DNA from: Spirochaetes bacterium ADurb.Bin133
GTDB lineage: Bacteria > Spirochaetota > GWE2-31-10 > MWDO01
Assembly (NCBI GenBank): GCA_002070605.1
Contig: MWDO01000016.1
Span: 1 to 53,097, forward strand
Direction: 5' to 3'
Length of the DNA stretch: 53,097 nt
Below, piece by piece: positions 16,744 through 26,078 of the stretch. Position 1 is the first letter of the stretch. The number at the start of each line of letters is the position of its first letter. The notes beneath the pieces are model-generated. The model worked only from the letters and a program-made list of their open reading frames with translations, searched no databases and was not told where the DNA came from. Made by a program: the position numbers and the translations under genes.

Positions 16744-17949
16744 ATGAAGAAAGGATTTTTAAATTTTCTTTTTATGGCTTCGTTGTCTTTTGCGCTAGTT
16801 TTTCTGATATTACTAAACTGTTCGACCGAAGTAATATATGAAGAACCGCAGACGGCGCCGACGACAACAACATATGCGCCAACGACTTCTACGTCAACGT
16901 CGACTACTTCGACTACAACATATGCGTCGACTACCGTCGGTCCATCGACTACGACAACCGTAGCGATAGTTTATTATAAAGTAACTTACGACGGCAACAA
17001 TAATACTTCCGGAAGCGTTCCGACAGATTCTACTGATTATGAAGCTAACGATTTGGTAACGATGCTGGCAAATAGCGGCAGTTTACTTAAAACCGGCTAT
17101 ATTTTTGGCGGATGGAATACAGAAGCCGACGGAACAGGGACAAACTACGCCGCGGGAACGGGAACTTTTAACATAACCGGTAATACTACGTTATACGCTA
17201 AATGGAATAGTTATAGCTATACCGTAACATTTGATTCCGACGGCGGAACTCCCGCTACAACTACAAAGAGCGTTATCTCGCCGGCTACTACGGTAGGAAC
17301 TTTACCGGCAAATCCGGCAAAGGGCGGTTTTTATTTTGCGGGATGGTTTACGGAAAAATCGGGATCTGGAACGCAATTTATGGCTAATACTATAGTAACC
17401 GGAAATTTGACCGTTTACGCTAATTGGTCTTCGGTCGTTAAATATGCGGTTGTCTTCGACGTCGACGGCGGCAGCGCGGTAGATACGCAGTATGTGGAAG
17501 CGGGAGCTAAAGTAGAGCAACCTACCGCCCCGACAAAAACAAACCATACGTTCGACGGGTGGTATAAAGAAGGTACATTTACAAATCTCTGGAATTTTGC
17601 CCTCGATACCGTTACAGGCGATACTACGTTATACGCTAAATGGATACCGGATCAAGGCAACGTTTCGGTAACAATAAATCTGATTACTCCCGCTACATTT
17701 GACGTAATATGGGATGGAACGGGCGACTTGGTTCTTACCCAGGGCGAAATACTCGACGTTACCGCCGATATAGCCGGCGCGACGGCGTGGAGATGGTATC
17801 TGGACGGCGACGTAATATCGGGACAAACGGCTAAGAATATTAAAATCAATACTACCGCTATGCATCCCGGATTACGCAGACTAGACGTAATCGTTACTAA
17901 GGATGGTATGGAATATTCCGCTTATATAAAGTTTGAGATAAATAATTAA
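16744..17949 (+). CDS. Surface lipoprotein with three InlB-type repeats
   Basis: 401 residues. Lipobox LLNC (Cys26) is followed by a Thr/Ser-rich linker (about 38-74, dominated by TTST and TTTT runs). Three Listeria-Bacteroides (InlB B) repeats follow at about 78-154, 158-228 and 234-300, each ending in a TLYAKW/TVYANW strand and containing GGW, AGW or DGW. A fourth, Ig-like domain (305-400) ends the chain. Such beta-grasp repeats stalk or display proteins at the cell surface. It is followed after 18 bases by a second modular lipoprotein and then the giant amylase, suggesting a surface alpha-glucan operon. Function is inferred from this company only. Confidence 0.88.
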   Translation: MKKGFLNFLFMASLSFALVFLILLNCSTEVIYEEPQTAPTTTTYAPTTSTSTSTTSTTTYASTTVGPSTTTTVAIVYYKVTYDGNNNTSGSVPTDSTDYEANDLVTMLANSGSLLKTGYIFGGWNTEADGTGTNYAAGTGTFNITGNTTLYAKWNSYSYTVTFDSDGGTPATTTKSVISPATTVGTLPANPAKGGFYFAGWFTEKSGSGTQFMANTIVTGNLTVYANWSSVVKYAVVFDVDGGSAVDTQYVEAGAKVEQPTAPTKTNHTFDGWYKEGTFTNLWNFALDTVTGDTTLYAKWIPDQGNVSVTINLITPATFDVIWDGTGDLVLTQGEILDVTADIAGATAWRWYLDGDVISGQTAKNIKINTTAMHPGLRRLDVIVTKDGMEYSAYIKFEINN

Positions 17950-17967
17950 TTATACGGGAGTTTTAAT

Positions 17968-19308
17968 ATGAAAAATACTAAATGGAAAATTTTATTTACT
18001 ATAATCTTTTCTACGACGGTTGCTATATTGATGATATTTGGTTGCTCGCAGCAACCTAATCAGACCGACCCGTCTCAAAATGATGTTATAAGGAAGGATG
18101 TTGGTAAGATTCAAATATTGATACCGGCTCCGAACTCCGGATACAGGACTTTATCCCCTGATTTTATAACTCCTACGGAATATGAAATATCCGCGATCGG
18201 TCCGGCGGCGTTTGCTCCGGTTACCGTTACGACCAATACAAAATTACTAACAGGTTTGGCGGTCGGTTCGTGGGCTATTACGGTAAAAGGAAAAGATGTT
18301 TCAGGCAACGTTATTGCAAGCGGAAGCAATTCTACGACGGTAATAAAAGATCAGACAGTCAATTTAACGGTGGACGTCGTCTATCTAAAAACGGGAACCG
18401 GAACTTTTGACTTGACTATTGACTGGTCTTCTTCGAGCGTAGCTATTAATCAAATAGAATTGAAAGTTGATTCCGATTTGACTACCGATTTTTCTTTTAT
18501 CGGAAGTAAAGTACATTATAAGAAAACTATCTCAAGCGGAACTAAAACCTTCGTATTTAAATTGAAAATAGGCGAAGTCGCGTTTGCTAACGTTATTGAA
18601 AGCGTTCATATCTACGACTATCATACGACAAGCGCGATAATAACTCTTAACGCCGACGACTTTAAAAAAGCTCCAAGCGTAGCTCCCGGAAATTTGACCG
18701 GCAACGAAGTGGGAATAGACGTAACCGGCGATAAAAATAACAAAGTAGTTTTGTATTGGATAGACAATAGTTACATTGAGACCGGATTTGTTGTGGAGAG
18801 AAAAATTGGTTTGGGCGGAGTTTACGAAGTTATCGGAACGCTAAGCGCCGGAACGGAAACTTTCGAAGACTTAACTGTGGACGTAAGCGTAAATTACTAC
18901 TATAGAGTCAAAGCGTTTAACGATTTTGGATCTTCTCCATATTCCGCAGAGCGTCAAATAACTTGCGTCCTGGAGCCGCCGTCGGCTAGCGGCGTATCTA
19001 TATCGGGCGAACCGGTCGTTGGTCAAGTTCTTACGGGAGTATATACTTTTAGCGATCCTAACGACGATTCGGAATCAGGGTCGTTATATCGATGGTTGAC
19101 GTCCTCAACGTCCGGCGGAACATATTCGGCGATATCGGGCGCTACTACGAAAAATTATACCGTTCAGTCGAGCGACGTAGGTAAATATATAAAATTTGAG
19201 GTAACTCCTAAAACCGCAGTCAGTCCGAATATAGGATCTCCGGTTTTGAGCGATTATAAACTAATTACTACGCCCGGCGATTTAACTACAGATTTTGATT
19301 TTAATTAA
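17968..19308 (+). CDS. Modular lipoprotein with fibronectin III and Ig-like domains
   Basis: 446 residues with lipobox IFGC (Cys26). The N-terminal region (about 50-230) is a beta-rich domain opening VGKIQILIPAP. Residues about 236-330 form a fibronectin type III domain (VVLYWIDNS, TGFVVERK, YYYRVKAFNDFGSS). Residues about 333-420 form an Ig-like module of the type SGEPVVGQVLTGVYTF, with YRW and KYIKFEV. No enzyme motif is present. It sits 18 bases after the InlB-repeat gene and 12 before the amylase gene, so the three form an operon. A glucan-binding or scaffold role for the amylase is plausible but unproven. Confidence 0.87.
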   Translation: MKNTKWKILFTIIFSTTVAILMIFGCSQQPNQTDPSQNDVIRKDVGKIQILIPAPNSGYRTLSPDFITPTEYEISAIGPAAFAPVTVTTNTKLLTGLAVGSWAITVKGKDVSGNVIASGSNSTTVIKDQTVNLTVDVVYLKTGTGTFDLTIDWSSSSVAINQIELKVDSDLTTDFSFIGSKVHYKKTISSGTKTFVFKLKIGEVAFANVIESVHIYDYHTTSAIITLNADDFKKAPSVAPGNLTGNEVGIDVTGDKNNKVVLYWIDNSYIETGFVVERKIGLGGVYEVIGTLSAGTETFEDLTVDVSVNYYYRVKAFNDFGSSPYSAERQITCVLEPPSASGVSISGEPVVGQVLTGVYTFSDPNDDSESGSLYRWLTSSTSGGTYSAISGATTKNYTVQSSDVGKYIKFEVTPKTAVSPNIGSPVLSDYKLITTPGDLTTDFDFN

Positions 19309-19320
19309 GAGGGGGAATAA

Positions 19321-21939
19321 ATGAAAAAATTTTTATTCATATTATTATTAATCATCGCTATGTTGGGATGCGTTCAGTCCGGAATATTCAATAACGCCGG
19401 CAACAATAAGGGAAATACGATTTCGGATGCCAAATACGGAACCCTCGTAATTAAAAATATCGATAACGGGAAGTCGACAAATATCGATCCGACAAGGTCT
19501 GTCGTTATATCCGACATCAAAACAGCTATGGTAACGGTATCCGGCCGGGGTATGAACGATATATCCGAAAGCGCCGCGGTAGTTAACGGGGCGGGCGAGA
19601 TAAGGGTTGAAAATATTCCCATCGGTAAAAATCGAGTTATATCGGTTCAGGCGAGAACAGACTCGGGAGACATGACCGGTATAGTTATGAGAGGTATAAA
19701 GGATATCGTATCGGGAGATAATACAGTCAATATAAGATGGAGTTCTACGCCCTTGGGCGATACGTTTTACGAATTGTTATATACTCACGATTACGACATC
19801 GGCTCGATGTCGGACGCGACGAGAAGCAATATAACCGCGATAATATCCGGAACAGGCGTTTCTCATCCTTCTTTATTTAACTCAAAGAATTTAGCGGAGG
19901 ACGTCGCCAACGGAACTATGAAGTCGGCTAACGACGCTTCATATAAAATAACTCCGGCGTCGGCCGTTTTCAGCATAAACGGTATTACCAATTTTACAGG
20001 ATTTACCGCTCAAGTAAACGACCCGGCGTCGGCGAAATTATCATCGTCGACAACTCCGATAACTACCGGCGAAAATACGATAACAGGAATAAAACCGGGG
20101 AACTGGGAGTTAGTTATAACCATTGACGGCGGGATTGTATATCGAAGCGGAGTAGTCGCGCTATCGAGCGGAATGCCTTACAATTTTGGAGCTATCGACT
20201 TGTTGGTTTCCGATCCCTATTTTTTACCCGTTAATACGACTTTTGCTGCTTCTCTGGACGTTACTATCGACGTTTCCACTACCGGCGCGTCTATCTATTA
20301 TACTACTAACGGCGTAGATCCTACAGAATCGGATACAAAATATACGGCTCCAATTAAAATAACAGGAACTACGACTTTTAAGGCAAGAGCTTTTAAGACA
20401 AATTATTTATCGTCAAATGTTATAACTAAAACATATACAAAGATCATAAGTTCTGCAATTGGAGAAAATCATCCTTCTACCGGCGCTTTTAGTCCTATGG
20501 ATCTTAACGGCGAAACCGCGGGTTTTGGCTGGGCAACTCAAACGTGGGATTTAGGTTCGCATTTTGCCGGAACGGACGTTACTTTCGCAGTTTATTCCAA
20601 GAATGCGACCAAAGTGTTGCTGGAGATATATGAAACCGAAACAAGCTCGACTAATACTAATAAAGCGTATGGAACGGACGCTCGATACGACTACTGGATG
20701 GAAAAGGGCTCGGATAATATATGGAGAGCCAAAATAGCGGCGGTTCCTGAAAAAACATACTACGCGTTTAGAGTTTGGGGACCTAATTGGACGTTTAATT
20801 CTTCATGGACAAGAGGCAATTCGTCGGCAGGTTTTTTGGCGGACGTTGACGCTAACGGTAATAGATTCAATCCTAACAAGGTTGTATTTGACCCTTATAC
20901 AAGGGAGATATCTCACGACAAAGAGTTTCCTGCAATGGCGGCGGCGGGCGAGAACGGCGGAATGTATGGAACAAGCGGAGCTGAAATAGACGCTGAGCAT
21001 ATCTATTCCGGACCTACTACTACGGGCGGAGTCTCTATAAATAGAAGAAACGTCGATACGGGCAGATGGGTTCCAAAAGGAATAGTCTTAAAACCAACCG
21101 GCAAAACTTTTACTAAACCGACTTTTGCTCAGGAAGCGTCGGTAATATACGAAGCGCACGTTAGAGGAATAACGGCGCATAGTTCAAGTTCAAATTTAGA
21201 GACTATTTTAAACGGAATGGAAGGTTTTGCTACGGTAGTAAACGTTCCGTCTCAATACAGGGGGACTTATAAAGGCGTCGCTTATCTGGCGAAATATCTT
21301 AAAGCGATAGGTATTAATACTATAGAGTTACTGCCCGTTCATGAAACTGAAAACGATATGCTTCCATTCGACGGCAGTCAACCGACTTTGGGGGGCGCTA
21401 AGAACTTTTGGGGATATATGACCTACGGATTTTTTGCTCCGGATAGAAGATACTCTTACGATAAATCTGCCGGCGGACCTACTTCGGAATTCCAAGATAT
21501 GGTTCAAGCGTTAAACGCCGAAGGCATCAAGGTATTCTTGGACGTCGTATTTAACCACACCGGAGAGGGGGGCAACTGGGGACATATGAACGTTACCGGA
21601 TTTGTCTCGATGGGGGGACTCGATTGCGCAGAGTATTATCATTTGATTCCGGGCGGAGATGCGAAAAATTGGCTTGTCGATGGAGCTACAGGTTGCGGCA
21701 ACCAACTTAACTTTTCAAAAACCGTTAATCACAACTTAATAATGGACTCTTTAACTTACTGGATAGATAAAATGGGTATAAGCGGCTATAGATTTGATCT
21801 TGCCGCGGTAATAGGAAGAAAACCCGACCTTCACGCTTGGGAGCCTTCCGATACATATTGGGATAGGGTTAAAGCTTTCTACTCAGATCATCCTACCTTA
21901 ACTGCAATGGCGTCTTTGGGCGCATCTAAAAGCGCGTGA
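19321..21939 (+). CDS. Giant debranching enzyme/amylase lipoprotein, N-terminal part before in-frame TGA
   Basis: Lipobox MLGC (Cys17). Order of domains: an unrecognised N-terminal region (20-270), a chitobiase C-terminal-like repeat with IYYTTNGVDPTESDTKY (about 285-355), a CBM48-like domain (about 365-510) and the first half of a GH13 isoamylase/GlgX-type barrel (from about 590). The latter has YLKAIGINTIELLPVHE, VFLDVVFNHTGEGG and the nucleophile strand GYRFDLAAV (Asp826). The frame then hits TGA at 21937-21939, just before the acid/base strand, which continues in the same frame in the next entry. As it stands this part lacks two of three catalytic residues. The upstream start is ATG with GGGGG six bases before it. 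Confidence 0.85.
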   Translation: MKKFLFILLLIIAMLGCVQSGIFNNAGNNKGNTISDAKYGTLVIKNIDNGKSTNIDPTRSVVISDIKTAMVTVSGRGMNDISESAAVVNGAGEIRVENIPIGKNRVISVQARTDSGDMTGIVMRGIKDIVSGDNTVNIRWSSTPLGDTFYELLYTHDYDIGSMSDATRSNITAIISGTGVSHPSLFNSKNLAEDVANGTMKSANDASYKITPASAVFSINGITNFTGFTAQVNDPASAKLSSSTTPITTGENTITGIKPGNWELVITIDGGIVYRSGVVALSSGMPYNFGAIDLLVSDPYFLPVNTTFAASLDVTIDVSTTGASIYYTTNGVDPTESDTKYTAPIKITGTTTFKARAFKTNYLSSNVITKTYTKIISSAIGENHPSTGAFSPMDLNGETAGFGWATQTWDLGSHFAGTDVTFAVYSKNATKVLLEIYETETSSTNTNKAYGTDARYDYWMEKGSDNIWRAKIAAVPEKTYYAFRVWGPNWTFNSSWTRGNSSAGFLADVDANGNRFNPNKVVFDPYTREISHDKEFPAMAAAGENGGMYGTSGAEIDAEHIYSGPTTTGGVSINRRNVDTGRWVPKGIVLKPTGKTFTKPTFAQEASVIYEAHVRGITAHSSSSNLETILNGMEGFATVVNVPSQYRGTYKGVAYLAKYLKAIGINTIELLPVHETENDMLPFDGSQPTLGGAKNFWGYMTYGFFAPDRRYSYDKSAGGPTSEFQDMVQALNAEGIKVFLDVVFNHTGEGGNWGHMNVTGFVSMGGLDCAEYYHLIPGGDAKNWLVDGATGCGNQLNFSKTVNHNLIMDSLTYWIDKMGISGYRFDLAAVIGRKPDLHAWEPSDTYWDRVKAFYSDHPTLTAMASLGASKSA
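21937..21939 (+). other. In-frame TGA splitting the first GH13 domain
   Basis: The codon series SKSA-TGA-MIAEAWD keeps one reading frame across 2,231 codons. Homologues of the GlgX type normally have Lys or Arg here, directly before the IAEAWD strand, so a CGA-to-TGA transition is the simplest origin. TGA is followed immediately by ATG, which might allow limited reinitiation, although no good ribosome site precedes it. Confidence 0.85.
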
Positions 21940-24900
21940 ATGATCGCCGAAGCGTGGGATATGTGGGGATATCCGGTGGGTATGTTCCCAAGCGGTTGGG
22001 GCGAATGGAACGGTAGATATAGAGACGCTATCAGAAAGTATATGAAAGGCGATACTTCCGGATACGACGGAGTTAGCGTAACCGACGCTTTTCACGGCGA
22101 CTACAACCACTTCAACGATCAAGGGGGACCGCATAAGTCGATTAACTTATTAGTAGCTCACGACGGTTTCACATTAGCCGATCTGGTTAGTTACAATACA
22201 AAGATGAATACGACGCTTGGATGGCCCTTTGGACCGTCGGACGGCGGAAACGATAATAACGATAGTTGGGATTCTAACGGCAATCAAACGTTAAGAAGAC
22301 AAAGGATAAGAAATTTCTGGACCTTCCAAATGTTTAGTCGAGGAACTCCGATGGTAGTCTACGGCGACGAGCTTGCGCGAACTCAAAACGGAAATAACAA
22401 TCCTTACAACATCGATAGCGTTATGACCTGGAATAACTATAATATGATTGATAACGACGCTCCGCATACCGAATCTACAGGAAGCTCGTCGGGATATCAC
22501 AATAATATCGGAACGGATGGAAAACTTGATAATTCGAACAATATATTTTTATTTTCGACTAATCTGATGAAACTAAGAAGAGATACGACTGCGCTTCACG
22601 CTAGCAATTATGCCGAAGAGATTGGTTACGCAAGCGAAACCGGCGGAACTTTATCGTCGGGGGCGAGAGCTATAAGAATATGGCGAGGCGATTTCCTAAT
22701 ATGCTCGAATATGTGGACTGAGACAATTAATTTTACATTACCGGCGTTAGACTCGGGATATTCATGGGTAAGAATAGTAGATACGGCGTCGTGGGCTGAA
22801 TCGGATAATAACTACTGGGACGTAGAAGACGGCGCGGTTATCTCCGGAACTTACGGAGTTAACGCATGGTCTATCGCGGTATTTAAAAAAGCTTCGGTAG
22901 TCGAAACGCCGAATATTAAAACGACGCAGGGCTTTAGCGGAACTTTTACAGTTACCGCTACCTGCGCTACTCCGGGGGCTACTATCAGATATACTATCGA
23001 CGGAACAGAGCCGATAGAGACAAGTCCTGCGTTTACAAGTTTCGATATAACGTCGACTACGACCTTTAAAGCGAAGGCGTTTAAAGGCGGCATGAGATCG
23101 TCTAATACGGCGACGGCGGTCTACTCCAATACTTCCAAGGTAGAAAAGCCGGTATTGTCTCTCGGTAGTTCAAAATTTTGGAACGAAGTAACTATATTTG
23201 CCTTTACGGATACCACAGGCGATACCATATATTATACGCTGGACGATACAGATCCTACGACGGACGATACGGAATTTCCTTCGACAGGCGTTACGATAAA
23301 CGCGACCGATACGCTAAAAGTAAAAGCGTTTAAAACGGGATTAACTCCTTCCGATACGGTTACCGCTACTTATACAAAACAAAGCGATACCTCTTATACT
23401 GAAGATCCGTATGGAGTAATGCTACAGGGATTTCACTGGGATAGCGCAAGCGATAGTAAAAACTGGTATAATACCGTTAGAGGCAATAAGACGGATATTA
23501 AAGCCAACTTTGAATATATCTGGCTACCTCCGCCGAGTTCTACTCCGAGTTTTTCTAAGCAAGGATATATTCCTAAAGCTCTTAACGATCTCAATTCTTA
23601 TTACGGGTCGGCCGCAGAGCTAGAACAGTTGATTAGCGACCTATCGCCCGATACTAAAGCTATCGCCGATATAGTCGTCAATCATAGAGGGGGAACGAGC
23701 GGTTGGGGCGACTTTGAGAATCCAAGGTGGGACGAGGATTACGCGTCTATCGCTTCCAACGACGAGGGCTTTACCGACGTCAATTCGGATATGTATAATT
23801 GGAGCGGTCCGAAAGGCGCACCCGATTCCGGAGAAAACTATGCCGCCGCGCGAGACTTAGATCATACTAGCGCCAACGTTCAGAAAGGTATTGAAACTTG
23901 GATGAATAGCGTCCTAAAAGACGCCGGATTTGTCGGTTGGCGATACGACTACGTTAAAGGGTTTGACGGAAAATATGTCGGTCGATACAATACCAAGACA
24001 AGCGCCGCTTTCTCTGTCGGAGAATATTGGCCTACAAGCGGGTTTAACGCAAACGATTGGTCGACGGCAATAAATAGCTGGGTTGGAAGAACAACTATTG
24101 ACGGAGGACAAAGATCAAGAGTATTTGATTTTGTTTTAAAAGGCAATCTTAACTACGCTTTTGGATATTTCGCGGCGCCGTCTGAAGATAAAACCGATAG
24201 TTACTGGAATATGGCGCTACTGGCGGATAGTTCTAATATATTCAGATCGCATCCTGCCGACGCGGTAACTTTTGTCGATAATCACGATACCGGCAGTTCG
24301 CAAAGACATTGGGAACTTGACCCCAACGACGTTCCTCTCGCTTATACGTTTATACTGACTCATCCGGGGTATCCGTCTGTCGCATATCAGCATTATTTTA
24401 GCTCGACTCCGGTAGCCGGAACGTCCAAAACTTTGAAGCAGCACATAGAGTATCTTATTCAACTTCGAAAAGATGTCGGTATAAGATACGACGCTTCGAC
24501 AAGCAATGGTAAACTTACCATTTTAGCTTCGACGACTACAAATTACGCGGCTAAGATAACCGGCAATAACGGAGAGATAGTCGTTAAAATCGGCGGAGAC
24601 AGTTGGAGTCCGACGGGCGAGGGTTACGACGGCAACTCTCCGATCTATTACGGTACTAATTTTGCTATCTGGAAAAAAGGAGTCGCCGGACCGAAATTTA
24701 ATTTCTATATTAAAGTTCCCGATTGGGCTAACAATGCTCAACCGGTAATATCTTATAACGGCAATGGAACAAACGTAACAAATTCCGCCGACTTTACAAA
24801 AGTCAACGACGCTCTAGCTTGGAATCATCCGAATCAATGGGCTAAACTTACGACAACGGTTAGCGATCCAACCGGAACAATATACTTTATGTTCAAATTT

Positions 24901-26016
24901 TGGCAAGGTAGCGATGAAAATCAGATTTACGCCGCAGATAATGGAACGAATTGGTTTGCCGAGACTACAACGACCGGCAATATATTTGTAGATTGTACAA
25001 GTCCGACGTTTATTTCAGGAACCGGTCCTAAGAAATTCTGGATCGATCCATCTTCTAAAGTTACCGACAAGTCGCCTTACGCCGGTCTCGATAGTTTGAC
25101 CATATCTAGTGGAACTCTAACTCCTACTTTTTCAAGAACTACTACTTCCTACGCGGCGATGGTTGCAAACGACGTTTCCTCTATAACTTTTACGCCGACT
25201 GCGACTTTCGCGACAAACTCTGTTATAAAACTATACGATGCAAGTACGGATACCACGACCGACGTCAATTCGGGAAGCGCCTCGACTTCGCGCAACCTAG
25301 CCGTTGGAGCTAATACGTTCAAACTAACTTGCGAAGTTGCAGACGATTCGACGATCAAAAATACTTATACGGTTGTGATAACAAGACAAGGCGCGTCGGG
25401 ATATACAAACACAATAACGCTCGACGGAGCAGCTTCAGATTGGGATTCTGCAAAAGAAAAATTTACAATATCTGATACTAAAGAGCTCTATGTAACGTGG
25501 GATACTGATAATATTTATTTTGCATTCAACAGCGAAGCCATGAATGTTACCAATAAAGTTTTTTATGTCGCTTTAAATACTTCTGATACGTCAAACGATG
25601 GAAGTACGGCTATACCTTACGAACAATGGTTTACCGGAAGTACGGTAAATACTCCTATAAAAGTAAAATATGTTTATTTCTTTAAGTGGAACTCAGGTAT
25701 TGAAAAGTATAAATTAACATACTCATCGGGGGCTTGGAGCGGTAGAACTTCTACTACTGAAACTGCAGAATTTTCGACAGGGACATTTTCAGAATATAAG
25801 ATACCAAGGTCTTCTATAGGAAATCCATCAGGAAAAATATACATTATGACATACGCAAAATATTTAGATGGTAATGGCGGATGGGGCAATTTATTTGGCT
25901 CGGCGCCTTTAAATAGCGTTGCAACCGGGCCGAATGACAAAACATTAACAAAATATTATCAATTTGACCTTTCGTCTACTTCTGATCCGGTATCGCAAAA
26001 TCCGGTAAGACCATAA
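21940..26016 (+). CDS. Giant debranching enzyme/amylase lipoprotein, C-terminal part after in-frame TGA
   Basis: This 1,358-codon continuation holds the rest of the first GH13 domain: MIAEAWD (acid/base Glu4) and LLVAHDGFT (Asp75), to about residue 320. It then has two chitobiase-type repeats (323-395, 401-480) and a second, complete GH13 alpha-amylase (490-905) with VMLQGFHWD, IADIVVNHRGG, GWRYDYVKGF (Asp670), SVGEYWP (Glu695) and VTFVDNHDT (Asp783). Next come a starch-binding-like domain (920-1030), a cadherin-like sandwich (about 1055-1145) and a C-terminal beta domain (1150-1340). It has no signal peptide of its own, so it is the second half of the lipoprotein rather than a separate gene. 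Without suppression of the TGA it would stay cytoplasmic or unmade. Confidence 0.85.
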   Translation: MIAEAWDMWGYPVGMFPSGWGEWNGRYRDAIRKYMKGDTSGYDGVSVTDAFHGDYNHFNDQGGPHKSINLLVAHDGFTLADLVSYNTKMNTTLGWPFGPSDGGNDNNDSWDSNGNQTLRRQRIRNFWTFQMFSRGTPMVVYGDELARTQNGNNNPYNIDSVMTWNNYNMIDNDAPHTESTGSSSGYHNNIGTDGKLDNSNNIFLFSTNLMKLRRDTTALHASNYAEEIGYASETGGTLSSGARAIRIWRGDFLICSNMWTETINFTLPALDSGYSWVRIVDTASWAESDNNYWDVEDGAVISGTYGVNAWSIAVFKKASVVETPNIKTTQGFSGTFTVTATCATPGATIRYTIDGTEPIETSPAFTSFDITSTTTFKAKAFKGGMRSSNTATAVYSNTSKVEKPVLSLGSSKFWNEVTIFAFTDTTGDTIYYTLDDTDPTTDDTEFPSTGVTINATDTLKVKAFKTGLTPSDTVTATYTKQSDTSYTEDPYGVMLQGFHWDSASDSKNWYNTVRGNKTDIKANFEYIWLPPPSSTPSFSKQGYIPKALNDLNSYYGSAAELEQLISDLSPDTKAIADIVVNHRGGTSGWGDFENPRWDEDYASIASNDEGFTDVNSDMYNWSGPKGAPDSGENYAAARDLDHTSANVQKGIETWMNSVLKDAGFVGWRYDYVKGFDGKYVGRYNTKTSAAFSVGEYWPTSGFNANDWSTAINSWVGRTTIDGGQRSRVFDFVLKGNLNYAFGYFAAPSEDKTDSYWNMALLADSSNIFRSHPADAVTFVDNHDTGSSQRHWELDPNDVPLAYTFILTHPGYPSVAYQHYFSSTPVAGTSKTLKQHIEYLIQLRKDVGIRYDASTSNGKLTILASTTTNYAAKITGNNGEIVVKIGGDSWSPTGEGYDGNSPIYYGTNFAIWKKGVAGPKFNFYIKVPDWANNAQPVISYNGNGTNVTNSADFTKVNDALAWNHPNQWAKLTTTVSDPTGTIYFMFKFWQGSDENQIYAADNGTNWFAETTTTGNIFVDCTSPTFISGTGPKKFWIDPSSKVTDKSPYAGLDSLTISSGTLTPTFSRTTTSYAAMVANDVSSITFTPTATFATNSVIKLYDASTDTTTDVNSGSASTSRNLAVGANTFKLTCEVADDSTIKNTYTVVITRQGASGYTNTITLDGAASDWDSAKEKFTISDTKELYVTWDTDNIYFAFNSEAMNVTNKVFYVALNTSDTSNDGSTAIPYEQWFTGSTVNTPIKVKYVYFFKWNSGIEKYKLTYSSGAWSGRTSTTETAEFSTGTFSEYKIPRSSIGNPSGKIYIMTYAKYLDGNGGWGNLFGSAPLNSVATGPNDKTLTKYYQFDLSSTSDPVSQNPVRP

Positions 26017-26027
26017 AAATCTTATTT

Positions 26028-26058
26028 AAAACGGCGGGGAGCGAGTCCCCGCCGTTTT
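26028..26058. terminator. Bidirectional terminator between amylase and tlpA-like genes
   Basis: A perfect 13-bp stem, AAAACGGCGGGGA / TCCCCGCCGTTTT, with the five-base loop GCGAG, has T runs on both strands. It sits between two converging gene ends (26016 and 26079) and can serve both. Confidence 0.85.
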
Positions 26059-26078
26059 GTTTGTCAATCAATCCCAAC

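Noticed and set aside
16865-16935. CATATG occurrences in the Thr-rich linker of the InlB-repeat lipoprotein as further element copies
   Set aside because: They encode Thr-Tyr-Ala repeats in frame and lack the GAC/GTC flanks and inverted-repeat ends.
21940-21985. A stem GGATAT-GTGGGG-ATATCC 17 bases after the in-frame TGA, as a selenocysteine insertion element
   Set aside because: The stem is only six pairs, lies in codons conserved for protein reasons (GDMWGYPVG region of the family) and no selenocysteine is known at this position in GH13 enzymes. Chance is more likely.
22851-25940. Several antisense open frames of 65-90 codons over the amylase gene and others over mtnA, purD and fabF
   Set aside because: They mirror codon bias of the sense gene, lack ribosome sites and have no recognisable protein features.
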